From Vogesella margarita (GTDB taxonomy: Bacteria; Pseudomonadota; Gammaproteobacteria; Burkholderiales; Chromobacteriaceae): 64,000 nucleotides of DNA. Location of the stretch: the NCBI RefSeq assembly GCF_028548475.1, contig NZ_JAQQLE010000002.1:372001-436000 (forward strand), read 5' to 3'. This document shows, one piece after another, positions 34,230 through 43,568 of the stretch (its first letter is position 1; each line of letters starts with the position of its first letter). Made by a program: the position numbers and the translations under genes. The notes below the pieces were generated by a model, which made no database searches, was not told where the DNA came from, and saw only the letters and a program-made list of their open reading frames with translations.

Positions 34230-35095
34230 TGCCGCCACGGACTAGCACCATCGGTTACGGCGCATGGGGCCTGTCGCTGCTGCTGCATCTGGCGCTGCTG
34301 CTGCCGCTGTGGTGGCTGTACGCGCCGGCGCCGGTGTACACGCCGCCGCCGCTGGCGGTGGAGCTGTGGGCCGGCGGCGCACCGAGTGCGCCGACCCCTG
34401 CGCCGAAAGTGCGTGCCGCGCCCCCGGCCGCGCCGGTGGCACAGGCCGCTACCCCGCTGCTGGCCGATGCCGATATCAAGCTGAAGGCCAGCCGCCCGCT
34501 GCCGCAGCCCAAGGCGCCGCCGCCCCCCGTAGCCGCGGAAAAACCGCAACCCAAGCCGAAACCGGCAGAAAAAGTGCCGGAGAAGGTGCCGGAGAAGATG
34601 CAGCCCAAGGCCGCCGCCAAAGCGGTGCCTGCGCCGGCCAAGGCCAGCGTGCCCACCACCAAGCCGGCCAGCAAGGCGAGCGTCAAGCCGGCGCCAGGCG
34701 CGGACAACGACCTGCTGGCGGAACTGGACCTGCCGCCCGGTCCCGGCAACGCCAAACAGAGCCAGCGCGGTGGTCAGGGCGGCGTCGCCGGCGGCAGCAG
34801 CAATGGCGTGGCCGACGCCAAGGCGCTGTACGCGCAGACGCTGAGCAACCGCGTGCGCCCCTATGTGGTCATCCCCGACGGGCTGAAAGGCAATCCGGAG
34901 GTGGTGCTGCAGATCGAGATCCTGCCGTCGCTGGAAGTGCGCCAGATCCGCCTGCTGCGCAGCAGCGGCAACCCGCAGTACGATGAGGCGGTGCAAGCCG
35001 CCGTGCGCGAGATGCGCCGTTTCCCGCCGCTGCCCAAGGGCGCGGCGTTTGCCGACTACCGGCGCGTGACCATGTCTTTCCGTCCTAAGGAGTAA
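34229..35095 (+). CDS. tolA: TolA, envelope-spanning energy transducer
   Basis: A 288-residue protein: a membrane anchor (YGAWGLSLLLHLALLLPLWWLY), a long Pro/Lys/Ala-rich middle (about residues 75-160, with repeats such as KVPEKVPEK) spanning the periplasm, and a C-terminal TonB/TolA-like domain (YAQTLSNRVRPYVVIPDGLKGNPEVVLQI to the end) that meets TolB/Pal. It is shorter than E. coli TolA (421 residues). Translation is coupled to tolR by a TGATG overlap, and tolB begins four bases after its stop. Confidence 0.9.
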   Translation: MPPRTSTIGYGAWGLSLLLHLALLLPLWWLYAPAPVYTPPPLAVELWAGGAPSAPTPAPKVRAAPPAAPVAQAATPLLADADIKLKASRPLPQPKAPPPPVAAEKPQPKPKPAEKVPEKVPEKMQPKAAAKAVPAPAKASVPTTKPASKASVKPAPGADNDLLAELDLPPGPGNAKQSQRGGQGGVAGGSSNGVADAKALYAQTLSNRVRPYVVIPDGLKGNPEVVLQIEILPSLEVRQIRLLRSSGNPQYDEAVQAAVREMRRFPPLPKGAAFADYRRVTMSFRPKE

Positions 35096-35099
35096 TGCC

Positions 35100-36398
35100 T
35101 TGTCCGCCACCGTCTCCGGCTTCTGGCCGCGCCTGTTTGCCCTGTTACTGCTGAGCATGACCGCTGCGGCCAACCTTGCCCATGCCGACCTCAGCGTGGA
35201 AGTGATCGGTGGCGGCAGCAACCGCTACCCGGTGGCGATCGTGCCGCTGCAGGGCGAGAGCCTGCTGCCGGAGGCGATCACCGCGACGGTGAAGAGCGAT
35301 CTGGCGATGACCGGCGCCTTCAGCCTGCTGGATACGGCCGCCGGCGACGCGCTGCCGGCGCCGGCGCAGCTGAACGCCGCGGCGTGGCAGCAGCGCGGCG
35401 CGCGCGCGGTGGTGTACGGCAAGCTGGTCAGCCTCGGGGGCGGACGGGTGCGGCTGACGTTCTGGGCCGATACCGTCAGCCCGCGCGAACAGAAACTGAG
35501 CGCGGAATTCGACCTGGCGCCGGAGCAGCTGCGCGATATGGCGCACCGCATGGCGGACATGGTGTACGAGGCGCTGCTGGGCGAGAAGAGCCTGTTCTCC
35601 AGCCGCATCGCCTTCATCACTCAGAGCGGCAAGGAATACCGGCTGCAGATCGCCGACATGGATGGCCGTCGCGCACAGACGGTGCTGCGCTCGCGCCAGC
35701 CCATCATGTCGCCGGCGTGGAGCCCGGACGGCACGCGCCTGGCCTACGTCTCCTTCGAGCTGCAAAAGCCGGTGATCTACGTGCAGGACCTGGTCAGCGG
35801 CCAGCGCCGCGTGCTGGCCAACTTCCGCGGCAGCAACTCGGCGCCGGTGTGGAGCCCAGATGGGCGGCGGCTGGCCATCGTGCTGACCACCAGCGGCAAT
35901 TCGCAGGTGTACCTGATCAATGCCGACGGCGGCGGCCTGCAGCGCTTTTCCTATAGCGACGCCATCGACACCGAGCCGGCGTTCAGCCCGGATGGCCGCC
36001 AGATCGTGTTCGTATCCGACCGCAGCGGCAGCCCGCAGCTGTACGTGCAGGCGCTGGACGGCGGCCGCAACGCGCGCCGTGTCACCTTCGAGGGGAACTA
36101 TAACGTGTCGCCGACGTTCTCTCCCGATGGGCGCCAGATCGCCTACGTCCGCCGCGAAGGCGGCCGCTTCAAGGTGATGCTGCTCGATCTGGCCAGCGGC
36201 GACAACCGCCTGATCAGCAACAGCGCCTTCGACGAATCGCCAAGCTTCGCCCCCAACGGCAAGATGGTGCTCTACGCCAGCGAGGAGGGCGGCCGCAGCG
36301 TGCTGTACGCCGCCGCCACCGCCTATCCCGGCCGCGTGCGGCTGGGCACCCTCGGCGGCCAAGTGCAGGACCCGGCCTGGGGACCATTCAATCCTTGA
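35100..36398 (+). CDS. tolB: TolB, periplasmic beta-propeller
   Basis: A 432-residue exported protein with a signal peptide ending AAANLAHA, an N-terminal alpha/beta domain (DLSVEVIGGGSNRYPVAIVPLQG) and a six-bladed C-terminal beta-propeller. Its repeats are visible as MSPAWSPDGTRLAYVS, SAPVWSPDGRRLAIVL, TEPAFSPDGRQIVFVS and SPTFSPDGRQIAYV. TolB binds Pal and TolA. The start is TTG at 35100 because AAGGAG lies seven bases upstream and the nearby ATG (35095) is out of frame. An exact dispersed element (35165-35177) lies in the signal peptide and encodes its AANL. Confidence 0.94.
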   Translation: MSATVSGFWPRLFALLLLSMTAAANLAHADLSVEVIGGGSNRYPVAIVPLQGESLLPEAITATVKSDLAMTGAFSLLDTAAGDALPAPAQLNAAAWQQRGARAVVYGKLVSLGGGRVRLTFWADTVSPREQKLSAEFDLAPEQLRDMAHRMADMVYEALLGEKSLFSSRIAFITQSGKEYRLQIADMDGRRAQTVLRSRQPIMSPAWSPDGTRLAYVSFELQKPVIYVQDLVSGQRRVLANFRGSNSAPVWSPDGRRLAIVLTTSGNSQVYLINADGGGLQRFSYSDAIDTEPAFSPDGRQIVFVSDRSGSPQLYVQALDGGRNARRVTFEGNYNVSPTFSPDGRQIAYVRREGGRFKVMLLDLASGDNRLISNSAFDESPSFAPNGKMVLYASEEGGRSVLYAAATAYPGRVRLGTLGGQVQDPAWGPFNP

Positions 36399-36464
36399 TG
36401 GGCGCCCGCTGCTGCGTGCATCATGGCGCCAGTTAATCCATTCCATCCGAGGCAGGAGAGCAAT

Positions 36465-37028
36465 ATGAAAAAATCGCCATTTATCGTCGCCATCGCGGCG
36501 GCGCTCTTGGCCGCGTGTGCCAGCACCCCGGCACCAGTCGTCAGCAACCCGCCGGCCGCCACCGTGCCGAGCGCACCGAGCGTGGCCACCGTCGATGTCA
36601 CCGGTAGCGAGCCTGCGCTGCAGGGCGGCCGTGTCAGCGCTGCACAGCTGGCGGCCGCAGTGAAGGCGGCGCCGGATCAGCGCACGGCCCAGGCACTGCT
36701 CAACGGCCACAGCGTGTACTTCGACTTCGACCAGTCCGTGGTCAAGGACGACCAGCGCGGCGTGGTGGAAGGCAATGCCGCCTTCCTCAACCGCTTCAGC
36801 AGCAAGGTGCTGGTGCAGGGCAATACCGACGCCCGCGGCAGCCGCGAGTACAACCTGGCGCTGGGCCAGCGCCGCGCCGAAAGCGTGAAGCAGTCGCTGG
36901 AAGTGCTGGGCGTGAAGCCGGCACAGATCGAGGCGGTCAGCTTCGGCAAGGAAAAACCGCGCGCCGAGGGTGACAGCGAGGCGGCCAACGCCGAGAACCG
37001 CCGCGCCGATTTCGTCTACCCGCAATAA
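36465..37028 (+). CDS. pal: Pal, peptidoglycan-associated lipoprotein
   Basis: A 187-residue outer-membrane lipoprotein. The signal peptide ends in the lipobox LLAAC. A Pro/Val/Ala linker leads to an OmpA-like domain (YFDFDQSVVKDDQRGVV to NRRADFVY) that binds peptidoglycan; GNTDARGSREYNLALGQRRAESVK carries the conserved diaminopimelate-contacting residues. GGCAGGAGAGCAAT precedes the ATG. It stands between tolB and cpoB as in most proteobacteria. Confidence 0.95.
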   Translation: MKKSPFIVAIAAALLAACASTPAPVVSNPPAATVPSAPSVATVDVTGSEPALQGGRVSAAQLAAAVKAAPDQRTAQALLNGHSVYFDFDQSVVKDDQRGVVEGNAAFLNRFSSKVLVQGNTDARGSREYNLALGQRRAESVKQSLEVLGVKPAQIEAVSFGKEKPRAEGDSEAANAENRRADFVYPQ

Positions 37029-37088
37029 TGTGTTGACCGCCAGCGGGATGGCGCCACGCCGTCCCGCGCGGTATTTCAGGATGCCACC

Positions 37089-37844
37089 ATGAGCTTGCCC
37101 CGCCTGTTGCCCGTCGCCGCCCTCAGCCTGCTGCTGGGTGCCTGCGCCACCACCAGCGATATCGAACAGACCCGCCGCGAGCTGGACGCCGCCAAGCAGC
37201 AGACCAGCGCGCGCCTGACCGAGGTCGAGGCGCGCCTGTCCAACGAGCGGCTGCTGGATCTGGTCAAGGAAGTGGCCTCCCTGCGCAGCGAAATGGCGGC
37301 CTTGCGCGGCCAGAACGAGATGCTGCAGCATCAGCAGGGCGAAACGCTGAAGCGGCAGAACGACCTCTACGCCGACCTCGATCTGCGCCTGGGCAAACTG
37401 GAGCAGGCGGCCAGCAGCCCGGCGGTGAGCGGCGAGGCGGACGCTGCCGCGACCCCGGCGGCACCACCGGTCAGCCAGGCGCAGGACGCGCTGAACAAGG
37501 CGCTGGCGACGCTGCGCAACCGCGAGTTTGCCCGCGCGGTGCCGGAGCTGAAGGCGGTGATGGACAAGTTTCCGGCCAACAGCGAGGCGCAGGAAGCCAG
37601 CTACTGGCTGGGCGTGGCGCACACCTACCTGAAGCAGTACGACGCCGCCATCGACATCCACCGCCGCTTTGCCGAGCAGTATCCGGCGCACGTGCGGGCG
37701 CCGGAGGCGCTGCGGCTGATGGCGGAAAACCAGATCGAGCTGCAGCAGAAGGACCAGGCCAAGGTCACCCTGCGCAAGCTGATCAAGCAGTACCCGAACA
37801 GCGCGGCGGCGACCAAGGCGCGCGAGCGGCTGGCAAAACTGTAA
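37089..37844 (+). CDS. cpoB: CpoB (YbgF), Tol-Pal coordinator
   Basis: A 251-residue protein with a signal peptide and apparent lipobox ([11 protein letters not shown]), an N-terminal coiled coil (about residues 22-100, [35 protein letters not shown]) and C-terminal TPR repeats ([29 protein letters not shown] onward). CpoB links PBP1B-driven cell-wall synthesis to Tol-Pal during division. The E. coli protein is soluble and periplasmic; the cysteine here suggests a lipid anchor. A strong hairpin terminator closes the cluster. Confidence 0.92.
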   Translation: MSLPRLLPVAALSLLLGACATTSDIEQTRRELDAAKQQTSARLTEVEARLSNERLLDLVKEVASLRSEMAALRGQNEMLQHQQGETLKRQNDLYADLDLRLGKLEQAASSPAVSGEADAAATPAAPPVSQAQDALNKALATLRNREFARAVPELKAVMDKFPANSEAQEASYWLGVAHTYLKQYDAAIDIHRRFAEQYPAHVRAPEALRLMAENQIELQQKDQAKVTLRKLIKQYPNSAAATKARERLAKL

Positions 37845-37875
37845 ATCGGTCGCTTGGTCGGCCCCCGAAAACGTC

Positions 37876-37900
37876 AAAAGCGGCCGCCGGCCGCTTTTTT
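37876..37900 (+). terminator. Terminator of the tol-pal cluster
   Basis: AAAAGCGGCCG-c-CGGCCGCTTTTTTT: GC-rich stem with A and T tracts, 32 bases after the cpoB stop. Confidence 0.9.
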
Positions 37901-37999
37901 TGTGGCGCCAGTGCGGGCGCCAGCTGCAAGTCAGCTCGGCAAGCCCTTGCCGAATCAGGTAAAATCGCGTTTTTCCCCTCCTTGATGGAACCCGCCTCC

Positions 38000-38488
38000 A
38001 TGATCGAAGTTGGCATCGTGATGGGTAGCAACAGCGACTGGGAAGTCATGCAGAACGCCGCGCGCGTGCTGAAGGACTTCGGTGTCGCGTTCGAAACCCG
38101 CGTCGTCTCCGCACACCGCACTCCCGACCTGCTGTTCCAGTACGCCGAAGAAGCCGAAGCGCGTGGTCTTACGGCCATCATCGCTGGCGCCGGCGGTGCC
38201 GCGCACCTGCCGGGCATGCTGGCCGCCAAGACCCACGTTCCGGTGCTGGGTGTGCCGGTGCCGTCCAAATACCTGCGCGGCGAAGATTCGCTACTGTCCA
38301 TCGTGCAGATGCCCAAGGGCATCCCGGTGGCCACCTTCGCCATCGGCGAAGCCGGTGCCGCCAATGCCGCGCTGTTCGCGGTGGCGCAACTGGCCACCAC
38401 CCGTCCGGAGCTGGCCGACAAGCTGAAGGCCTTCCGCAAGCAACAGGAACAGACCGTGCTGGCGATGAGCCTGCCGGAGGTGGACTGA
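38000..38488 (+). CDS. purE: N5-carboxyaminoimidazole ribonucleotide mutase
   Basis: A 162-residue PurE that moves the carboxyl of N5-CAIR to carbon 4 in purine synthesis. The core motifs are [23 protein letters not shown] with the catalytic histidine, and [21 protein letters not shown] at 38000 gives the family N-terminus; an in-frame ATG at 37985 would add five residues. The next gene, purK, starts one base after its stop, so the two enzymes that together turn AIR into CAIR are co-transcribed. Confidence 0.93.
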   Translation: MIEVGIVMGSNSDWEVMQNAARVLKDFGVAFETRVVSAHRTPDLLFQYAEEAEARGLTAIIAGAGGAAHLPGMLAAKTHVPVLGVPVPSKYLRGEDSLLSIVQMPKGIPVATFAIGEAGAANAALFAVAQLATTRPELADKLKAFRKQQEQTVLAMSLPEVD

Positions 38489-38489
38489 C

Positions 38490-39620
38490 ATGGCGGCGAT
38501 CCTGCCCCCGGCGATGCTGGGCATACTCGGCGGCGGCCAGCTCGGCCGCATGTTCGTCACCGCAGCCAAGCGCATGGGCTACCGCGTCACCGTGCTGGAC
38601 CCGGACGCGAACGCGCCGGCCGCCGACTTTGCCGACGTGCACCTGTGCGCGCCGTTCAATGACGCCGCCGCGTTGCAAACGTTGGCCGCAAGCTGCGCCG
38701 CGGTGACCACCGAATTCGAGAACGTCAACGCCGACGCGATGCGCCAGCTGGCGAAGAGCACCCGCGTGTCGCCGTCCGGCGACTGCGTGGCCATCGCCCA
38801 GGACCGCATCGCCGAGAAGAGCTGGGTGCGCAAGGCCGGCCTGCCGACCGCGCCGTATCTGGCGATCGAGAGCGTCGCCGACATCCAGGTCGAACTGGAA
38901 CCCTACCTGCCGGGCATCCTCAAGACCGCGCGTCTCGGTTACGACGGCAAGGGCCAGGTGCGCGTGAAAACCGCGGACGAAGCCCGCGCCGCCTACGCCG
39001 ATCTCGGCGGCCAGGCCTGTGTGCTGGAAAAGATGCTGGACCTGAAACTGGAAGTGTCCGCCATCGTCACCCGCACCAGCAGTGCGCAGGTGGCGGTGTT
39101 CCCGGTGTCGGAAAACATCCACAAGGATGGCATCCTCGACGAATCCATCGTTCCGGCGCGCATCGCGCCGGAACTGGCCGCGCGCGTGCAGCAGTACGCG
39201 GTGAAGCTGGCCGAGGCGCTGGACTACATCGGCGTGCTGGCGGTGGAATTCTTCGTGCTGGGCGACGACAGCCTGGTGGTCAACGAGATCGCTCCGCGCC
39301 CGCACAACTCCGGCCACTACACCATCGACGCCTGCGTCACCGACCAGTACCAGCAGCAGGTGCGCGCCATGTGCGGCCTGTTGCCGGGCAAGACCGACCT
39401 GCTGTCGCCGGTGGTGATGGTCAACCTGCTGGGCGACGTGTGGCGCGAGGATGGCGGCGAGCCGCTGTGGGACGTGCTGATGGAAGCTCCGAACGCGCAC
39501 CTGCACCTGTACGGCAAGAAAGAGGCGCGTGCCGGCCGCAAGATGGGGCACTTCACCGTGCTCGCGGCCAACGTTGACGACGCGCTGGACCAGGCGCGCG
39601 CGCTGAAGGATACCTTGTAA
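38490..39620 (+). CDS. purK: N5-carboxyaminoimidazole ribonucleotide synthase
   Basis: A 376-residue ATP-grasp ligase that carboxylates AIR to N5-CAIR using bicarbonate. [28 protein letters not shown] is the N-terminal domain, [14 protein letters not shown] the ATP-grasp loop, and [31 protein letters not shown] the metal and substrate site. It directly follows purE. Two variant dispersed elements (38678 and 39563) lie inside. A hairpin after the stop stands before purC. Confidence 0.95.
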   Translation: MAAILPPAMLGILGGGQLGRMFVTAAKRMGYRVTVLDPDANAPAADFADVHLCAPFNDAAALQTLAASCAAVTTEFENVNADAMRQLAKSTRVSPSGDCVAIAQDRIAEKSWVRKAGLPTAPYLAIESVADIQVELEPYLPGILKTARLGYDGKGQVRVKTADEARAAYADLGGQACVLEKMLDLKLEVSAIVTRTSSAQVAVFPVSENIHKDGILDESIVPARIAPELAARVQQYAVKLAEALDYIGVLAVEFFVLGDDSLVVNEIAPRPHNSGHYTIDACVTDQYQQQVRAMCGLLPGKTDLLSPVVMVNLLGDVWREDGGEPLWDVLMEAPNAHLHLYGKKEARAGRKMGHFTVLAANVDDALDQARALKDTL

Positions 39621-39627
39621 GAATCCA

Positions 39628-39656
39628 GGCGACGCCCACAAGGCGTCGCCGTTTGC
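39628..39656 (+). terminator. Hairpin between purK and purC
   Basis: GGCGACGCC-cacaa-GGCGTCGCC followed by GTTTGCTTT. It could partly terminate purEK transcripts or act as an RNA boundary; purC starts 20 bases later. Confidence 0.6.
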
Positions 39657-39673
39657 TTTGTGAAGGAAGTTTC

Positions 39674-40543
39674 ATGACCCAACTGACCAGCCTGAAGAAA
39701 ATCTATTCCGGCAAGGTGCGCGATCTGTACGAGATCGACGACAAGCGCATGCTGATGATCGCCTCCGACCGCCTGTCGGCGTTCGACGTGATCCTGGACG
39801 ACCCGATCCCGGGCAAGGGCCAGATCCTGACCGCCATCTCCAACTTCTGGTTCGACACCCTGAAGGACGTGGTGCCCAACCACCTGACCGGCGACAAGCC
39901 GGAAGACGTGGTATCGGCGGAAGACCTGCCGCTGGTGGCCGGCCGCGGCGTGGTGGCCAAGCGCCTGAAGCCGGTGATGATCGAAGCCGTGGTGCGCGGC
40001 TACCTGGCCGGCTCTGGCTGGAAGGAATACCAGAAGTCCGGCACCGTGTGCGGCATCGCGCTGCCTGCCGGCCTGAAGGAATCCAGCAAGCTGCCGGAAC
40101 CGATCTTCACCCCGTCCACCAAGGCGGCGGTGGGCGACCATGACGAGAACATCACCTACGCGCAGTGCGAGGCCATCGTCGGCGCCGAGCTGGCGGCCAA
40201 GGTGCGCGACACCGCCATCCTGCTGTACAAGACTGCTGCCGAGTTCGCGGCCCGCCGCGGCATCATCATCTGCGACACCAAGTTCGAGTTCGGCCTGGAC
40301 GAGGACGGCACCCTGGTGCTGATGGACGAGGCGCTGACGCCGGATTCCAGCCGTTTCTGGCCGGCGGACAGCTACGCCGAAGGCAGCACCCCGCCGTCCT
40401 TCGACAAGCAGTTCGTGCGCGACTGGCTGGAGGCCTCCGGCTGGAACAAGCAGGCGCCGGCCCCGGCCGTGCCGCTGGACGTGCGCGAGAAGACCGCCGC
40501 CAAGTACCGCGAAGCGCTGGAGCGCCTGACCGGCCAGGCCTGA
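39674..40543 (+). CDS. purC: Phosphoribosylaminoimidazole-succinocarboxamide synthase
   Basis: A 289-residue SAICAR synthetase of the longer betaproteobacterial type. Motifs are [39 protein letters not shown] and [28 protein letters not shown]. It joins aspartate to CAIR, the step after PurE/PurK, and follows them in the same direction. The ATG at 39674 has AAGGAAG upstream. A palindromic terminator follows. Confidence 0.96.
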   Translation: MTQLTSLKKIYSGKVRDLYEIDDKRMLMIASDRLSAFDVILDDPIPGKGQILTAISNFWFDTLKDVVPNHLTGDKPEDVVSAEDLPLVAGRGVVAKRLKPVMIEAVVRGYLAGSGWKEYQKSGTVCGIALPAGLKESSKLPEPIFTPSTKAAVGDHDENITYAQCEAIVGAELAAKVRDTAILLYKTAAEFAARRGIIICDTKFEFGLDEDGTLVLMDEALTPDSSRFWPADSYAEGSTPPSFDKQFVRDWLEASGWNKQAPAPAVPLDVREKTAAKYREALERLTGQA

Positions 40544-40563
40544 TCCCGGTCGCTTGCCGCCTG

Positions 40564-40591
40564 ACGCCCGTACCCCGGTACGGGCGTTTGT
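40564..40591 (+). terminator. purC terminator
   Basis: ACGCCCGTACC-cc-GGTACGGGCGT followed by TTGTC; near-perfect palindrome 20 bases past the purC stop. Confidence 0.8.
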
Positions 40592-40658
40592 CTATGCCAG
40601 CTGCGCCACGGATGCGGGGTGACGCCGGCAATGGCATACTGACGCACTTTCGGCGGCC

Positions 40659-40671
40659 TGCGGCCAACCTT
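40659..40671 (-). repeat. Dispersed element copy before the GNAT gene
   Basis: An exact TGCGGCCAACCTT lies 35 bases upstream of the acetyltransferase start, between it and the purC terminator. Confidence 0.95.
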
Positions 40672-40706
40672 GTCCCCCCATTTCTAGCGTTTTCCGGAGT
40701 ACTGAC

Positions 40707-41288
40707 ATGCCAACCACCCAGCCATCGCTCAGCACCGCGCGTCTGCACCTGTTGCCGGCGGAGAGTGCGTGGGCGCGTGCCATGCTGGATTATCAGGTGC
40801 GCAACCGCGAGCACTTCGCACCCTGGGATCCGATCCCGGGCGGGATGTTCTACACCGAGCTGTTCTGGGCGATGCGCATGCGCCAGCGCGAGATGGACTG
40901 GAAGGACAGCCGCGGCGCGTTTTTCCTGGTGATGCCGGAGAAGGAAGCCGGCCGCGTGATCGGCACCGTCAGCCTGTCCAATATCAACCGCGGCGTGTTC
41001 CAGGGCTGCCACCTGGGCTACAACATCGACCACGCGCACCAGGGGCAGGGACTGATGCGAGAGGCGGTGGAGGCGGTGATCGCCTTTGCCTTCGGTACGC
41101 TGCGCCTGCACCGGGTGCAGGCCAACTACCAGCCTGAGAACGAGCGCAGCGCTGGTCTGCTGAAGCGGCTGGGCTTCCAGATCGAGGGTCACGCGCGCGA
41201 CTACCTGTTCCTCAACGGTGCCTGGCGCGACCACGTGCTGACCTCGCTGATCAACCGCAACTACGACCTCTCGCCGCTGCAGGCCTGA
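40707..41288 (+). CDS. RimJ/RimL-type GNAT acetyltransferase
   Basis: A 193-residue N-acetyltransferase. ARLHLLPAESAWARAMLDY at the N-terminus, GCHLGYNIDHAHQGQGLMREAVEAVIAFAF (acetyl-CoA binding loop QGQGLMR) and VQANYQPENERSAGLLKRLGF are the RimJ pattern. RimJ acetylates ribosomal protein S5, but members of this branch vary, so the substrate is not certain. TTCCGGAGTACTGAC precedes the ATG. Confidence 0.88.
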   Translation: MPTTQPSLSTARLHLLPAESAWARAMLDYQVRNREHFAPWDPIPGGMFYTELFWAMRMRQREMDWKDSRGAFFLVMPEKEAGRVIGTVSLSNINRGVFQGCHLGYNIDHAHQGQGLMREAVEAVIAFAFGTLRLHRVQANYQPENERSAGLLKRLGFQIEGHARDYLFLNGAWRDHVLTSLINRNYDLSPLQA

Positions 41289-41380
41289 GCCGCGGCATGA
41301 AACTTCCCCCTCTCTGCCCTGTCCAGCTGACGCCGCCGTCAGCCGGACGGCGGACACCCTGACCCGGCGAAAGGAGAGCC

Positions 41381-42313
41381 ATGACTTTGGATCCGGTAGT
41401 ACTGTTTTTCCTGCTGGGGCTGTTCGCGGCCCTGGCGCGTTCCGACCTGAAATTGCCGCCGGCGCTGTACGAGACGCTGTCGGTATTCCTGCTGCTGGCC
41501 ATCGGCCTGAAGGGCGGCGTGGCGCTGGCGAAGACCGGCAGCCCGCAGGTCTTGCTGCAGGTGCTGCTGGTGATCCTGCTGGGCACGCTGCTGACGCTGC
41601 TGGCTTTCGCCGTCCTGCGCTGGCGCCTGAGCCGTGTCGATGCGGCGGCTACTGCCGCCCACTACGGCTCGGTCAGCGTGGTGACCTTCGCGGTCGCCGC
41701 CAGCTTCCTCGCGCGGCAGGGCATCGAGGCCGAGCCGCAGCTGACGCTGTTCCTGGCGGTGATGGAGATGCCGGCGCTGGTGGTCGGCGTGCTGCTGGCG
41801 CGCCTGGGCGACCGGCAACAGCTGCGCTGGGGGCAGCTGGCGCACGAGGTCTTCCTCGGCAAGAGCATGGTGCTGCTGCTGGGCGGGCTGGTGATCGGCT
41901 GGCTGGCCGGGCCCAAGGGCATCGTCAGCCTGTCGCCGCTGTATATCGACCTGTTCAAGCCGGTGCTGTCGCTGTTCCTGCTGGAAATGGGTCTGCTGAC
42001 CGCGGCCAAGCTCGGTAGCCTGCGCCGTCAGGGCAGCTTCGTGGTGCTGTTCGGGCTGCTGGTGCCGCTCGGCTTTGCCTGCATCGGCCTTGGCAGCGCC
42101 TACGCGATGGGGCTGTCGGCGGGCGGGGCGCTGCTGCTGGCGACCCTGTGCGCCTCGTCATCCTATATCGCCGCCCCGGCCGCGATGCGTATCGCGGTGC
42201 CGGAGGCCAACCCGGCGCTGTCGCTGGCGGCCAGCCTGGGGGTGACTTTCCCGTTCAACCTGCTGCTCGGTATCCCGACGTACTGGATGCTGACACAATG
42301 GCTGTATGCCTGA
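41381..42313 (+). CDS. sbtA: Sodium-dependent bicarbonate transporter SbtA family
   Basis: A 310-residue inner-membrane protein with about ten helices in two inverted halves. VVLFFLLGLFAALARSDLKLPPALYETLSVFLLLAIGLKGGVALA is the SbtA (DUF897) signature. Cyanobacterial SbtA imports bicarbonate with Na+ at high affinity. Here it is followed, with an 8-base overlap of long frames but a 10-base gap to the real start, by a PII-like gene matching SbtB, its known regulator. Function in a heterotroph is inferred, probably bicarbonate supply for carboxylations. Confidence 0.9.
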   Translation: MTLDPVVLFFLLGLFAALARSDLKLPPALYETLSVFLLLAIGLKGGVALAKTGSPQVLLQVLLVILLGTLLTLLAFAVLRWRLSRVDAAATAAHYGSVSVVTFAVAASFLARQGIEAEPQLTLFLAVMEMPALVVGVLLARLGDRQQLRWGQLAHEVFLGKSMVLLLGGLVIGWLAGPKGIVSLSPLYIDLFKPVLSLFLLEMGLLTAAKLGSLRRQGSFVVLFGLLVPLGFACIGLGSAYAMGLSAGGALLLATLCASSSYIAAPAAMRIAVPEANPALSLAASLGVTFPFNLLLGIPTYWMLTQWLYA

Positions 42314-42323
42314 GGAGCGAGCC

Positions 42324-42626
42324 ATGACCTTTCATGCCAAGAAACTGTTGACCATCGTGACCGAGGCGGTGCTGGAAGCGCCGCTGGTGAAGGTGCTGCA
42401 GCAGCTCGGCGCCCACGGCTATACCGTCAGCGATGCCCGCGGCGGTGGTAGCCATGGCGTGCAGGGCGGCGGCTGGTCGTTCGAGGGCAATATCCGCGTC
42501 GACGTGGTGTGCGACGCGGCGGTGGCCGAGGCGATCGCCGCGCACTGCCAGCAGGCCTACCTGCCGCACTACGGCCTGATCCTCTACGTGTCCGATGTCG
42601 GCGTGCTGCGTGCCGACAAGTTCTGA
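42324..42626 (+). CDS. sbtB: PII-like regulator SbtB
   Basis: A 100-residue PII-fold protein: KKLLTIVTEAVLEAPLVKVLQQLGAHGYTVSDARGGGSHGV matches the N-terminal half of SbtB, with the T-loop in the following GGWSFEGNIRVDVVC. Cyanobacterial SbtB senses cAMP, AMP and c-di-AMP and binds SbtA. It has an intact LILYVSDVGVLRADKF ending but lacks the C-terminal CGPxGC redox tail of many cyanobacterial SbtB proteins. GAGGAGCGAGCC precedes ATG. Pairing with sbtA is the main reason for the name. Confidence 0.85.
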   Translation: MTFHAKKLLTIVTEAVLEAPLVKVLQQLGAHGYTVSDARGGGSHGVQGGGWSFEGNIRVDVVCDAAVAEAIAAHCQQAYLPHYGLILYVSDVGVLRADKF

Positions 42627-42647
42627 TTCCCGCTTGCAGGGTGTGCG

Positions 42648-43568
42648 ATGAAGCCTTTCCAGCTGACGGCCAGCGATGGCCACGTGATCCACGGCGTGTC
42701 GTGGGCGACGCAACAGACGCCGCGCGGCGTGCTGGTGATCGCCCACGGCCTGAGCGAGCACGCCGAGCGCTACGACGTGCTGGCCGGGCGGCTGGCCGCC
42801 GCCGGTTACCAGGTCTACGCGCACAACCATCGCGGCCACGGCCGCGAGGCGGCGGTGCCGGGCTGGTTCGCCGCGCACGACGGCTGGTCGCTGGTGGTCG
42901 ACGACCTGCGCGAGGTGGTCGATCACGCCGCGGCGGAGCATCCGCAGACGCCGCTGGTGCTGTACGGCCACAGCATGGGCAGCTTCGTGGCGCGCGCCTT
43001 TTTCCTGCGCTACGGCCAGCGCCTGTCCGGCATGGTGCTGTCCGCCACCGGCTATCGCCAGCGGATGCTGGCGCGGCTGATGCGCGGCGTGGCAAGGTTG
43101 GCCGCAAGGTTGGGCGGTGCCGATCGCCCCAGCCAGCTGATGACGACGCTGGTATTCGGCAGTTTCAATCTCGGCTTCATGCCGACGCGCACCACGCTGG
43201 ACTGGCTGTCGCGCGACACGGCGCAGGTGGACGCCTTTCTCGCCGATCCGCTGTGCGGCCAGTTTCCGACGCCGCAGCTGTGGATAGACCTGTTCGGCGG
43301 CATCATCGCGCTGGAGCAGGGCGAGGCCGCCGCGCGCGGCCTGCACGACTGCCCGGTGTGGCTGCAGGCCGGCAGCCGCGACCCGGTCAGCCTCGGCAAG
43401 TTCGGCCTCGGCCAGCTGGCGCGGCGCTACCGCAAGGCCGGGCTGCGCGACGTGACGGTGACGGTGTATCCGGGCGCCCGCCACGAGATGCACCACGAGA
43501 CCAACCGCGCCGAGTTCGAGGCCGACCTGCTGGCCTGGCTTAACCGCGTCTGCCGTTCAACCAAATAG
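42648..43568 (+). CDS. Alpha/beta hydrolase, lysophospholipase/monoacylglycerol lipase type
   Basis: A 306-residue hydrolase of the serine-aminopeptidase (Hydrolase_4) family. GVLVIAHGLSEHAERYDVLAGRLAAAGYQVYAHNHRGHGRE leads to the nucleophile elbow YGHSMGSF (Ser near residue 109), with the aspartate in SRDPVS and the histidine in ARHEMHHETN. No signal peptide is present. The substrate class, lysophospholipid or monoglyceride, is inferred from similarity. Its end overlaps dgkA by 12 bases tail to tail. The exact element at 43094 is followed by a partial tandem copy and encodes RLAARL. Confidence 0.88.
   Translation: MKPFQLTASDGHVIHGVSWATQQTPRGVLVIAHGLSEHAERYDVLAGRLAAAGYQVYAHNHRGHGREAAVPGWFAAHDGWSLVVDDLREVVDHAAAEHPQTPLVLYGHSMGSFVARAFFLRYGQRLSGMVLSATGYRQRMLARLMRGVARLAARLGGADRPSQLMTTLVFGSFNLGFMPTRTTLDWLSRDTAQVDAFLADPLCGQFPTPQLWIDLFGGIIALEQGEAAARGLHDCPVWLQAGSRDPVSLGKFGLGQLARRYRKAGLRDVTVTVYPGARHEMHHETNRAEFEADLLAWLNRVCRSTK

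Noticed and set aside
35145..37877. A 910-codon frame antisense to tolB, pal and cpoB
   Set aside because: Low-complexity product with no motif; the sense strand holds five recognisable Tol-Pal genes.
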